In this document: positions 55,203 through 63,266 of the stretch, piece after piece
Position numbering within the stretch: position 1 is the stretch's first letter
Layout of the letters: each line of letters opens with the position of its first letter
Source of the DNA: Gammaproteobacteria bacterium
GTDB taxonomy: Bacteria; Pseudomonadota; Gammaproteobacteria; Burkholderiales; Burkholderiaceae_C
Length of the DNA: 64,000 nt
Reading direction: 5' to 3'
NCBI GenBank assembly: GCA_018828125.1
Contig: JAHJWB010000023.1
Coordinates: forward strand, 124,001 to 188,000
The notes under the pieces: generated by a model
The model's input: the letters and a program-made list of their open reading frames with translations, nothing else
Database searches by the model: none
Told to the model about the DNA's origin: nothing
Program-made: the position numbers and the translations under genes

Positions 55203-55643
55203 TCAGTGTGTCATCGGTGTGCGATTGAGCTTGTCAATGTCAGCTGTAGACACGCCTGTATTGGTGGGTTTCATGTTGTTCCATGTTTTCATGTGGTAGG
55301 CGTCCCATTCCTTGCGAGACACCATGCCGTCACCGTTGCTATCCATCAGTCGTGCATCCACACGCGTCTGCGCGGTGGCTGCAGCAGCTCCGCCTGCTGC
55401 GCTGGGATTGATCTCGGCGACGGGGGCTGCACGGCCCATTCCGGCCACCGGGTTCGCGGGGGCGGTGCTGCTCTGGCTGGTACGCGTATCCACCTTGTTC
55501 TGGGCATTGGCCGCTGCTGCACCGCCAGCGGCAGCTGGACTCACTTCAGCGGGAGGACGGGTTGTGACATTTGCAGGTGCCTGCGCCAAAGCGGCGGAGC
55601 AGGCCAGGGTGGCCAATGCGGCGAAGATGGTTTGCTTTTGCAT
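55203..55643 (-). CDS. Exported EF-hand protein with internal repeat
   Basis: A 146-residue protein with a signal peptide (FAALATLACSAALAQ, cleavage near residue 21). An imperfect 22-residue duplication follows: EVSPAAAGGAAAANAQNKVD against EINPSAAGGAAAATAQTRVD. A canonical EF-hand loop DSNGDGMVSRKEW (residues 101-113) lies near the C-terminus. It is probably a calcium-binding periplasmic protein. A second EF-hand gene lies 335 bases away on the opposite strand. Confidence 0.78.
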   Translation of the reverse strand: MQKQTIFAALATLACSAALAQAPANVTTRPPAEVSPAAAGGAAAANAQNKVDTRTSQSSTAPANPVAGMGRAAPVAEINPSAAGGAAAATAQTRVDARLMDSNGDGMVSRKEWDAYHMKTWNNMKPTNTGVSTADIDKLNRTPMTH

Positions 55644-55978
55644 GGAGGTCTCCTTCGGTCGAAAAATGAAATAAGCGAATTGCTTGAGTTCATTGTTTTG
55701 GAATGAGCATCCCTTGCCTGTAGGACTTGCACTGGCCTGCCGGTCATCCGGCGTGCAGGGCGTGCCGTCAGGACCTGGGCCCTCGCTGGTCGGCTTTTAT
55801 CTGCCTTTAGCACGCCCACCTCGGCTACAAGGCCTCCAAAACCACAGCAAACCGCGCGCTTCGGGTTACACGGCGATGTGAAATGTAGGCTGAGGCAACA
55901 GCAGGCAAGAGTGCTGGCCTTGGTGGCAATGCTGCGGTGCAATGCAAGCCTGTTCAACTTCGAAGGAGCTTAGCTTCC

Positions 55979-56344
55979 ATGAAAGCACAGCAACGACGTA
56001 CCCGGTTCGACACGCGCAGCGTGATGCTCTTCGCAGCCATTTCTTTGGGTGGCGCGGGCGCCCTTCAGGCACAGGGCCAAACCTCCTTGCCTTCGCCGCA
56101 GTTTGGCCCTGCGGAAAAATCTGTGCCGCAGACGGAGTCGAAGTTTTCGCCGGGTCCGGGGTCCAACAAATCGAATATGGCTTCCTCCGCTGCGTTTGAC
56201 CGCGCAGACACCAACAAGGACGGCCAATTGAACGCCAAGGAAGCCGCCAAACTCCCAGCCATCGGTCAACGCATGAAGGAACTTGACACTGATCAGAACG
56301 GCATGCTCTCGCGTGAGGAGTTCGAGAAAGGCGCCAACTCCTGA
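55979..56344 (+). CDS. Exported two-EF-hand protein
   Basis: A 121-residue protein with an N-terminal signal-like segment (SVMLFAAISLGGAGALQAQ) and two calcium loops, DTNKDGQLNAKE and DTDQNGMLSREE, with acidic residues at positions 1, 3, 5 and 12 in both. The ATG at 55979 is preceded by GAAGGAG; the longer frame from 55937 is unlikely. It is divergent from the EF-hand gene at 55203. A likely role is periplasmic calcium buffering or signalling; no enzyme domain is present. Confidence 0.8.
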   Translation: MKAQQRRTRFDTRSVMLFAAISLGGAGALQAQGQTSLPSPQFGPAEKSVPQTESKFSPGPGSNKSNMASSAAFDRADTNKDGQLNAKEAAKLPAIGQRMKELDTDQNGMLSREEFEKGANS

Positions 56345-56366
56345 TTCATAACTGACGCACAGCGGC

Positions 56367-56394
56367 ACCTCGGCAACCCCGTGCCGAGGTTCTT
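56367..56394 (+). terminator. Terminator after the two-EF-hand gene
   Basis: A 9-bp stem ACCTCGGCA/TGCCGAGGT with a six-base loop is followed by TCTTC, 22 bases after the stop codon. Confidence 0.6.
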
Positions 56395-56489
56395 CACAGC
56401 CTTTGATCATTGAAAGACCTTCGGGCCCGAAAGCCTGCCCGCGCTGGAACTCCAGGGCGTGGGTGGGCTTTCTCACGTGTTCTGGGACG

Positions 56490-57290
56490 TCAGTCGTGGA
56501 GCGACGACAAAAATTGCTGCAGCTCCGGCGTCTGCGGGTTGCCAAACAAGTCGCCGGGGGCTCCCTGTTCGTGCACCCGGCCCTGGTGCATGAAGATCAC
56601 GCGGTCGCTGACTTTGCGGGCAAACGCCATCTCGTGCGTGACCATCATCAGCGTCATGCCCTCCAGCGCCAGCGATTCCACCACGCGCAGCACTTCACCT
56701 ACCAGTTCCGGGTCCAGCGCGGATGTGATCTCGTCGCACAGCAACACCTGCGGCTCCATCGCCAGTGCGCGTGCAATGGCTACGCGCTGTTGCTGGCCGC
56801 CAGACAGCTGGTCGGGCATGGCGTCAAACTTTTCAGCCAGGCCCACACGATCGAGCAGCTTGCGTGCTTGCGCTGCAGCGGTGGCGGCGTCACGCGCCTT
56901 GACCAACGTGGGCGCCAACATGATGTTGCGGCCCACGCTAAGATGGGGAAACAGATTGAAGCTCTGAAAAATCATGCCCACCTGCTGGCGCAGTTCGCGC
57001 ATGGCGGTGGCGCTTTCGTGCAGCAGCTTCTTGCCGTTGACACTGAGCGCACCCTCCTGAAAAACTTCCAGTCCGTTCACACAGCGCAGCAACGTGCTCT
57101 TGCCAGAACCGCTTTTGCCGATGATGGCGATCACCTCACCCTTTTGCACTTTGAGGTCAATGCCCTTGAGTACCTCGTTGGAACCATAGGACTTGCGCAG
57201 CGCGGTGATATCGACAATGGTCCGACCCAACGGCGTGGCATCTGCCGCAGGTGGGCTCACGGTGATGTCGGTTTCAGTGGCGGTTGCCAT
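56490..57290 (-). CDS. Polar amino acid ABC transporter ATPase
   Basis: A 266-residue ATPase of the GlnQ/HisP type: Walker [11 protein letters not shown]-loop [10 protein letters not shown], signature [15 protein letters not shown], Walker [15 protein letters not shown] and MMVTHEM. It powers amino acid uptake with the two permeases upstream. Start is the ATG at 57290, with AAAGGA upstream; it overlaps the preceding permease gene. It is the last gene of the GntR-led operon. Confidence 0.93.
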   Translation of the reverse strand: MATATETDITVSPPAADATPLGRTIVDITALRKSYGSNEVLKGIDLKVQKGEVIAIIGKSGSGKSTLLRCVNGLEVFQEGALSVNGKKLLHESATAMRELRQQVGMIFQSFNLFPHLSVGRNIMLAPTLVKARDAATAAAQARKLLDRVGLAEKFDAMPDQLSGGQQQRVAIARALAMEPQVLLCDEITSALDPELVGEVLRVVESLALEGMTLMMVTHEMAFARKVSDRVIFMHQGRVHEQGAPGDLFGNPQTPELQQFLSSLHD

Positions 57291-57927
57291 GGAGTTTCCT
57301 TTCAAGGGACTGCGCCACCAGGCTCACCGGGAAGCACAAGACAAAGTACAGCAACGCGACGCAGGCGTAGACGAGAAACGGCTGGTAGGTGGCGTTAGAG
57401 ATCATGCTGCCCGCCTTGGTCAGCTCGACGAACCCGATCACCGACGCCAGCGCCGTGCCCTTGATCACCTGCACGAGAAAACCCACCGTGGGCGGCACCC
57501 CGATGCGCAGCGCCTGGGGCAGCACCACGTGGCGCAGCTGCTCGCCAAAACTCAGCGCCAAGCTTTGCGCGGCCTCCCACTGGCCCTTGGGAATGGAGGC
57601 CACACAGCCGCGCCAGATCTCGGTGAGGTAGGCGCTGGTATAGAGCGTGAGCGCAAAGGCAGCCGCCGTCCACGGCGAGGTCTTGATGCCGAACAGTGCG
57701 ATGCCAAAGTACGCCAAAAACAACTGCATCAGCAGCGGCGTGCCCTGAAACATCTGCACATAGGCACCCACGGCGCGGTCCATGCCCCGGAGTTTGGACA
57801 GCCGCAGCACCAGCAGCAACAGACCCACGAGGCCGCCGCCGATGAAGGCGATGAGGGACAGCGATATGGTCCAGCGCGCAGCGAGCAGCAGATTGCGCAG
57901 GATGTCCCAGAGTGAAAAATCAACCAT
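57274..57927 (-). CDS. Polar amino acid ABC transporter permease 2
   Basis: A 217-residue permease with five hydrophobic segments and the HisMQ-type block AAFALTLYTSAYLTEIWRGC followed by IPKGQWEAAQSL. Its C-terminus overlaps the ATPase gene start. It pairs with the permease encoded at 57934 as a heterodimer. Confidence 0.92.
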   Translation of the reverse strand: MVDFSLWDILRNLLLAARWTISLSLIAFIGGGLVGLLLLVLRLSKLRGMDRAVGAYVQMFQGTPLLMQLFLAYFGIALFGIKTSPWTAAAFALTLYTSAYLTEIWRGCVASIPKGQWEAAQSLALSFGEQLRHVVLPQALRIGVPPTVGFLVQVIKGTALASVIGFVELTKAGSMISNATYQPFLVYACVALLYFVLCFPVSLVAQSLERKLHGNRH

Positions 57928-57933
57928 GGCGAT

Positions 57934-58608
57934 TTACCTTCCCACCAAGAATCGGGCTCCCACCCACATGAGCAGGCGGCGGGTGAGCATCGACAGCGCC
58001 AGGTACACCAGCGTGGCAAGGATGAACGCCTCAAACGCGCGGAAGGTGTTGCTGGAGATCAGGTTGGCCGCGTAGCTCAACTCAGGCGTGGAGATCTGCC
58101 CGCACACGGCCGAGCCCAGCATGACGATGATGATCTGGCTCACCATGGCAGGCCACACCTTCATGAGCGCTGGCGGCAGCACCACGCGGCGAAAGGTCTG
58201 GCCGGGGGTCAGCGCGAGGCTTTCGGCAGCTTCGATCTGACCACGCGGCGTGGCCTCGATGCCCGCGCGGATGATCTCGGCCGAATACGCACCCAGGTTG
58301 ATCACCATCGCCAGCACCGACGCCAGTTCAGGCGACAACTTGACCCCGAGCGCTGGCAGGCCGAAAAACAGAAAGAACAGCTGCACGATGAAGGGCGTGT
58401 TGCGCACCAGCTCCACATAGCTGGCCACCAGCCAGCGCAGCGGGAGCGCGCGCGGCCCCAGATTGCGAGCGCGCGCCCAGGCGCACAGCGTGCCCAGCAG
58501 CAAGCCCAGCACTGTGCCTACCACTGTGAGCCCGATGGTCCACAGCACGCCGCGCACCAGCAGCGGCCACGAGGACAACACGGCAGAAAAATCGAGAGCA
58601 ATCAACAT
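57934..58608 (-). CDS. Polar amino acid ABC transporter permease 1
   Basis: A 224-residue permease of the same family, with SYVELVRNTPFIVQLFFLFF, YSAEIIRAGIEATPRGQIEA and AESLALTPGQTFRRVVLPPA. Start at 58608 was chosen because the longer frame adds a polar, non-membrane extension. It lies six bases before the next permease gene and about 70 bases after the receptor gene. Confidence 0.92.
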   Translation of the reverse strand: MLIALDFSAVLSSWPLLVRGVLWTIGLTVVGTVLGLLLGTLCAWARARNLGPRALPLRWLVASYVELVRNTPFIVQLFFLFFGLPALGVKLSPELASVLAMVINLGAYSAEIIRAGIEATPRGQIEAAESLALTPGQTFRRVVLPPALMKVWPAMVSQIIIVMLGSAVCGQISTPELSYAANLISSNTFRAFEAFILATLVYLALSMLTRRLLMWVGARFLVGR

Positions 58609-58676
58609 GGCGCGATTTCCCCGCAGCGCTTGTCGCGTCGCGGGCCCATTCATTCAGCGTGTGGAAGCCTTCGCCA

Positions 58677-59504
58677 TCACAGGGGCAGGTCGCCCGCGGG
58701 GCGGCCCAGCCACTTGCTCGACATCTTGTCGATGTCGCCCGACTTGCGCGCTTCGGCAATGATCTCGTTCACCTTGAGGCGCAGCTTGTCCTCGCCCTTG
58801 GCCACGCCGATGAAGTTAGGGCTGTCTTTGAGCAGCAGCTTGTATTCGGTGGCCAGGTTCGGGTTCTTGACCATGATGGTGCCCGCCGTCGATGCGCTGG
58901 TCGCAATCGCCTGCGTCTGTCCCGATACAAATGCCGAGATGCTGGCCGCATGGTCTTCAAAACGTTTGACGTCCACGCCGGCGGGCGCGACCTTGGCCAG
59001 TTCCTGGTCTTCCATCGCGCCACGCGTCACGGCCACCGACTTGCCGGTCAGATCGGCAAAACTCTTGATGGACAGGCTCTTGCTGGCAAAAACCGCCTGA
59101 AAGAACGGCGCATAGGCGGCGGTGAAGTCGATCACCTTCTCGCGCTCGGGGTTCTTGCCCAGCGTGGAGATGACGAGGTCCGCCTTTTGCGTTTGCAGGT
59201 ACGGGATGCGGTTGGCGCTGGTCACGGGAATCAGCTCGACCTTCACGCCCAGCTTGGTGCCGATGTACTGGGCCATCTCCACGTCCAGGCCCTGCGGCTT
59301 GAGGTCAGTACCGACAAAGCCATAGGGCGGATAGTCGGTCGGGATGGCGATCTTTATCTCCTTGGCCTTCATGATGTTGTCCAGCGCGTTCTGCGCGTGC
59401 GCGGCGGGTGCCATCAAGGCGGCCGACAGGCCTGCGGCGGCCAGCACGCCCAGCGTCAGTCGGCGGGTGGATGCATTGGAGACAGAGGTGTGAGGGGAGG
59501 TCAT
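58677..59504 (-). CDS. Amino acid ABC transporter periplasmic receptor (family 3)
   Basis: A 275-residue receptor. The signal peptide (LTLGVLAAAGLSAALMAPAA) ends at AHA-QNA. IKIAIPTDYPPYGFVGTDLK, PQGLDVEMAQYIGTKLGVKV and KADLVISTLGKNPEREKVID are family 3 blocks with the conserved ligand aspartate/arginine region. Its ATG overlaps the GntR stop, an unusual direct coupling of a regulator and a receptor. Confidence 0.93.
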   Translation of the reverse strand: MTSPHTSVSNASTRRLTLGVLAAAGLSAALMAPAAHAQNALDNIMKAKEIKIAIPTDYPPYGFVGTDLKPQGLDVEMAQYIGTKLGVKVELIPVTSANRIPYLQTQKADLVISTLGKNPEREKVIDFTAAYAPFFQAVFASKSLSIKSFADLTGKSVAVTRGAMEDQELAKVAPAGVDVKRFEDHAASISAFVSGQTQAIATSASTAGTIMVKNPNLATEYKLLLKDSPNFIGVAKGEDKLRLKVNEIIAEARKSGDIDKMSSKWLGRPAGDLPL

Positions 59505-60358
59505 AGCAAGGCTCCTAAGTAGGTGGATGTGTCGTCGGGTGACGCGGGCGGGGTGGAAATTGAATGACGGGGAAGTCGTGGTGCGCGTGGCTTTAGCGAA
59601 GCCTTGTCGGCAGCCGCTGCCGCGCCGCTCTGCGCGTTACTGGATTTGCGCGGAGGCGCTGTGGCTGCGCGCTCTGTCGGCGCAGGGCTTTTGCGCACCG
59701 GCGCCAGCGCATCGCGCAACTCGGCCAGCGGGTCGCTGCTGGCCTGCAGGCGCAGGGCCGACTGCACCGTGCCGATGTGTTCGGACATGAGTACCTCGGC
59801 GCGGGCAATGTCGCCCGCCTCCAGCGCCTCGACGATGCACACATGGTCGGCACAGGACTGCGCGGCGTCGTGCGAGGACTGGTACAGCATGGCAATCAGC
59901 GTGGTGCGCGCCGTGAAGTCGCGCAACGTGTCGGCCAGGAGCGTGTTGCCCAGGCACTCGGCCAGGCACACATGGAAGTCGCCCAGCAGAAAACTGCGGG
60001 CACCGATGTCGCTGCCTGCCAGCGCAGCCTTTTCGCGCTGCAGGTGGCTTTTGAGCTGGCGCACGGCGGCCTTGTCCACGGTCTTGAGCTGGTGCAGCAA
60101 GCCCAGCTCGATCACGCGGCGTGCCTCGAAGGCCTCCCGCGCTTCATCTTCCGACGGTTCGATCACATACCAGCCGCGCCGCGCGCTGACGGTGACGATG
60201 CCGCGCGTGGACAGCCGCGTGAGCGCCTCGCGCACGATGGTGCGGCTGCAGTCGAACAGCATGGCCAGCTGCTGCTCGCCCAGGCGGGAGCCGGGGGCGA
60301 GTTTTTGCGCCATCACGGCTTCGATGATGCGGTTGCTGATCTCGGTGGCGGTGGTCAT
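59501..60358 (-). CDS. GntR/FCD-family regulator of the amino acid ABC operon
   Basis: A 285-residue regulator: winged helix RLGEQQLAMLFDCSRTIVRE with ALTRLSTRGIVTVSARRGWY, FCD domain beginning REAFEARRVIELGLLHQLKT, and metal-ligand histidines in DFHVCLAECLGN and ADHVCIVEAL. The C-terminus has a long basic/proline tail (SLKPRAPRLPRHS). Start at 60358 fits a gene body close to the operator at 60386-60405. It is first in the operon and coupled to the receptor gene by ATGA, so it likely represses its own transcript. Confidence 0.88.
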   Translation of the reverse strand: MTTATEISNRIIEAVMAQKLAPGSRLGEQQLAMLFDCSRTIVREALTRLSTRGIVTVSARRGWYVIEPSEDEAREAFEARRVIELGLLHQLKTVDKAAVRQLKSHLQREKAALAGSDIGARSFLLGDFHVCLAECLGNTLLADTLRDFTARTTLIAMLYQSSHDAAQSCADHVCIVEALEAGDIARAEVLMSEHIGTVQSALRLQASSDPLAELRDALAPVRKSPAPTERAATAPPRKSSNAQSGAAAAADKASLKPRAPRLPRHSISTPPASPDDTSTYLGALL

Positions 60359-60385
60359 TGCCACACACCGATTGCAGGTTCCGTG

Positions 60386-60405
60386 CCAACTGGTATACAA
60401 GTTGG
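60386..60405 (-). promoter_or_regulatory. GntR/FCD operator upstream of the amino acid ABC operon
   Basis: CCAACT-GGTATACA-AGTTGG is a near-perfect 20-base palindrome 28 bases before the GntR start codon. The TGTATACA-like centre is typical of FCD regulators. Autorepression is inferred. Confidence 0.7.
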
Positions 60406-60506
60406 ATGCACCACTGTGGCGCATCAAGCCTGCGTGGCGGCGCGTACGGGAAGGCGGCCATGCACCGGCGGCGAGCACCGCGCACCAGGCTAGGTGCGCC
60501 CGGGGG

Positions 60507-60914
60507 TCAGATCCACGCTGCCAGCGTCACCACCCAAGACACCACCAGCCCGGCCATCACCGCCCCCAGCGCCACGCGTCCTTCCCAGGGCCAGGGACAC
60601 ACCCGGCGCCAGCCGGCCAGGCCTTCTGCACCCCATTGGGCAGTCACCACAACCATCAACACCAACACGCCCACGGCACCCGGGTTGGCCGCCCAAGCTG
60701 CGGCCCAATCGCCCTGCACAAAGGCCGCGCACGCATGCGTACCACCGCACAGGGGGCACGGCAAGCCGGTGACTGCGCGAAACGCGCAGCCCACGCTCAG
60801 CTGGCTGGAAAGCCACCACGGCGTGGCGGCCATGGCGCACGAAAGCAACAGCCCCACCCCCACGCGCTGCAAGCGCTGGGGCCTGCCCAGCGACACCCAA
60901 CTGCGGTTTGCCAT
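60507..60914 (-). CDS. DUF2752 membrane protein
   Basis: A 135-residue protein with three to four hydrophobic segments and the family hallmark CPLCGGTHACAAFVQGDWAA (CPxCG). The cysteines may bind metal or form a disulfide. I chose the ATG at 60914, which sits just after the stop of the upstream gene. It is paired with the membrane protein at 60916-61488, a common neighbour for this family. Function is unknown. Confidence 0.8.
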   Translation of the reverse strand: MANRSWVSLGRPQRLQRVGVGLLLSCAMAATPWWLSSQLSVGCAFRAVTGLPCPLCGGTHACAAFVQGDWAAAWAANPGAVGVLVLMVVVTAQWGAEGLAGWRRVCPWPWEGRVALGAVMAGLVVSWVVTLAAWI

Positions 60915-60915
60915 G

Positions 60916-61488
60916 TCAGGGCAGCTCGATGCGGACGGGTTCATCGCCGACCAGCTGGCGCGCCATGTAGTACGAGCCGATCATCGACAACGGCGCGGTC
61001 AGCAACACGCCAATGCCGCACAGCAGCGACCCCAGGCTGCCCACGATACCGAGCACAAAGGCGCACACAAAGGCTGGGCCGAGATTCTTGGTGACGATGC
61101 CCCACGCCTGATTGAACGCGGCAACGCCGTCCTTTTCGCCCTGCGCCACCAGATACAGAGCCACCGTGGGCAACGCAAGAATCAGCAGACCAGGGATCAC
61201 GCACAGAAAGAACCCCAGCGTCAGCACCAGCGTGCTGATGAGCCCAGCCACAAACGCCGGTACAAAGTCATCAAACCCGCGGAACACGTCGCCAATCTGT
61301 ACCGCCTCCCCGTTGTGCTCCCTGGCGAGCATCCGCATGTAGCCCACCAGCATCGGACCCACCAACAGGCCACCACTAATGCCCACCACCACCGCAACCA
61401 GGAAGGTGGTGACGACATGGGTCACGACGTTTTTGCTGAACTGGCTCCAGGCGCCCGACAGGCAAGTACCCACACTGGATGTAGCCAT
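60916..61488 (-). CDS. Multi-pass membrane protein, BPSS1780-like
   Basis: A 190-residue protein with four hydrophobic segments: TTFLVAVVVGISGGLLVGPM, VAGLISTLVLTLGFFLCVIP, a proline-containing GLLILALPTVALYLVA, and FVLGIVGSLGSLLCGIGVLL. The IPGLLILALPTVALYL motif is typical of a small family found beside DUF2752 genes. The ATG at 61488 was preferred to a long upstream frame without a family match. No function is known. Confidence 0.75.
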   Translation of the reverse strand: MATSSVGTCLSGAWSQFSKNVVTHVVTTFLVAVVVGISGGLLVGPMLVGYMRMLAREHNGEAVQIGDVFRGFDDFVPAFVAGLISTLVLTLGFFLCVIPGLLILALPTVALYLVAQGEKDGVAAFNQAWGIVTKNLGPAFVCAFVLGIVGSLGSLLCGIGVLLTAPLSMIGSYYMARQLVGDEPVRIELP

Positions 61489-61609
61489 AGGATGTCCCTC
61501 TGTGAAGTAAAGTGTCAGACCAGTGTATGCGCCGCCCCTGCTGCAAATCCAGCCATTTCTGAGGCCGTAGCTCGCCCCCCTGCACACCACTATTCAGGAG
61601 ACCCAGACC

Positions 61610-63034
61610 ATGAACGCCCCCACCGCCGCCGCCCACCTTCTGCCCGAAATCAACCTGCGCGATGTGCCGCAGGCCCTCATCGACGCGCTGCAAGCCCGCT
61701 TTGCCGCGCAGTGCTCTCTGGCCCAGGCCGTGCGCGAGCAGCATGGCCGGGACGAAGGGTCCTTCCAGGCGCCACCGCCCTCAGCCGTGGTGTTTGCCCA
61801 GAACACCCAGGACGTGGCCGATGCCGTCAAGCTGGCCAGCCAGTACGAAGTGCCGGTAATTCCCTATGGCGCGGGCTCATCGCTCGAAGGCCACCTGCTG
61901 GCCGTGCAGGGCGGCATCAGCATTGATGTCAGCCGCATGAACCAGGTGCTGATCGTGAACGCCGAGGACCTGACGGTGACCGTGCAGCCCGGCATCACAC
62001 GCAAGGCGTTGAATGACGCCATCAAGGACACCGGCCTGTTCTTCCCCATCGACCCCGGTGCCGACGCCAGCATTGGTGGAATGGCCGCCACGCGCGCCAG
62101 CGGCACCAACGCCGTTCGCTACGGCACCATGCGCGAAAACGTGCTGGCGCTGGAGGTGGTGACCGCCAGCGGCGAGGTCATCCACACGGGCACCCGCGCC
62201 AAAAAGAGCAGCGCCGGCTACGACCTCACGCGCCTGATGGTGGGCAGCGAAGGCACCCTGGGCATCATGACCGAGATCACCGTGCGCCTGTACCCACTGC
62301 CCGAGGCGGTGTCTGCCGCCATCTGCTCGTTTCCCAGCATCGAAGCGGCGGTACGCACCACCATCCAGACCATCCAGCTGGGGGTGCCGATTGCGCGCGT
62401 GGAGCTGATCGACCACCACACGGTGCGCATGGTCAACGCCCACAGCAAGCTCACCCTGCGTGAAGAACCCATGCTGCTGATGGAGTTCCACGGGTCGCCG
62501 TCGAGCGTGAAGGAGCAGGCCGAGACGGTGCAGGACATCGCCAGCGAGTTTGGCGGCAACGCATTTGAATGGGCCAGCACCCCCGAAGAACGCACCCGCC
62601 TGTGGACCGCCCGGCACAACGCTTACTTTGCCGCCGTGCAAAGCCGCCCCGGCTGCCGCGCCATCAGCACCGACACCTGCGTGCCCATCAGCCGTCTGGC
62701 CGACTGCCTGCTCGACTCGGTGCAAGAGGCCGAGGAAAGCGGCATCCCTTATTTCCTCGTCGGCCATGTGGGCGACGGCAACTTCCACTTCGGCTACCTG
62801 CTAGACCCCAATATCCCCGAAGAGCGCGTGACCGCCGAAGACCTCAACCACAAGCTGGTGGCCCGCGCACTGAGCATGGGCGGCACCTGCACCGGCGAGC
62901 ACGGGGTGGGGCTGCACAAGATGGGCTTTTTGTTAGACGAAACCGGTGCAGGCGCGGTGGACATGATGCGGGCCATCAAGCGCGCGTTGGACCCGAAGAA
63001 CATCCTGAACCCAGGGAAGATTTTTGCGCTGTGA
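61610..63034 (+). CDS. FAD-linked D-lactate/2-hydroxyacid dehydrogenase (GlcD/LDHD-like)
   Basis: A 474-residue flavoprotein: FAD-binding PYGAGSSLEGHLLAVQGGIS, DPGADASIGGMAATRASGTN, LTRLMVGSEGTLGIMTEITV and the C-terminal LVGHVGDGNFHFG (catalytic histidines) with CTGEHGVGLHKMGFL. It oxidises D-lactate or a similar 2-hydroxy acid and passes electrons to the respiratory chain. About 470 residues fits the family. It is followed by a terminator and a dispersed repeat. Confidence 0.92.
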   Translation: MNAPTAAAHLLPEINLRDVPQALIDALQARFAAQCSLAQAVREQHGRDEGSFQAPPPSAVVFAQNTQDVADAVKLASQYEVPVIPYGAGSSLEGHLLAVQGGISIDVSRMNQVLIVNAEDLTVTVQPGITRKALNDAIKDTGLFFPIDPGADASIGGMAATRASGTNAVRYGTMRENVLALEVVTASGEVIHTGTRAKKSSAGYDLTRLMVGSEGTLGIMTEITVRLYPLPEAVSAAICSFPSIEAAVRTTIQTIQLGVPIARVELIDHHTVRMVNAHSKLTLREEPMLLMEFHGSPSSVKEQAETVQDIASEFGGNAFEWASTPEERTRLWTARHNAYFAAVQSRPGCRAISTDTCVPISRLADCLLDSVQEAEESGIPYFLVGHVGDGNFHFGYLLDPNIPEERVTAEDLNHKLVARALSMGGTCTGEHGVGLHKMGFLLDETGAGAVDMMRAIKRALDPKNILNPGKIFAL

Positions 63035-63081
63035 AAGCACCGCAGTTTTATTGAAAGAGCGCCGCTTGCGGTGCTTTTTTC
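63034..63081 (+). terminator. Terminator after the FAD-linked dehydrogenase
   Basis: AAAGCACCGCA (63034-63044) pairs with TGCGGTGCTTT (63067-63077), followed by Ts; the loop is long (22 bases). Confidence 0.65.
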
Positions 63082-63206
63082 ATACCCCCTCCACGGCTTG
63101 CATCCGCGGCGAAGATGTGTATCCGGGCTTGGGCCGAGCGCCACGTGCCGAAGGGCAATACAACCGCTGCCGTCAAAGCCGAATCGCAGCATCCACTACG
63201 TTTTTC

Positions 63207-63257
63207 ATAGCTACTAGCGCTTTACCATAAAGCGCTAGAGCCATTTTCTATCAAAAT
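63207..63257. repeat. Dispersed repeat, copy before the right-edge gene
   Basis: TAGCTACTAGCGCTTTACCATAAAGCGCTAGAGCC contains the core in inverted orientation compared with 36345; the outer arms are AT-rich. It lies directly upstream of the start at 63267. Confidence 0.75.
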
Positions 63258-63266
63258 TTTCGCTCC

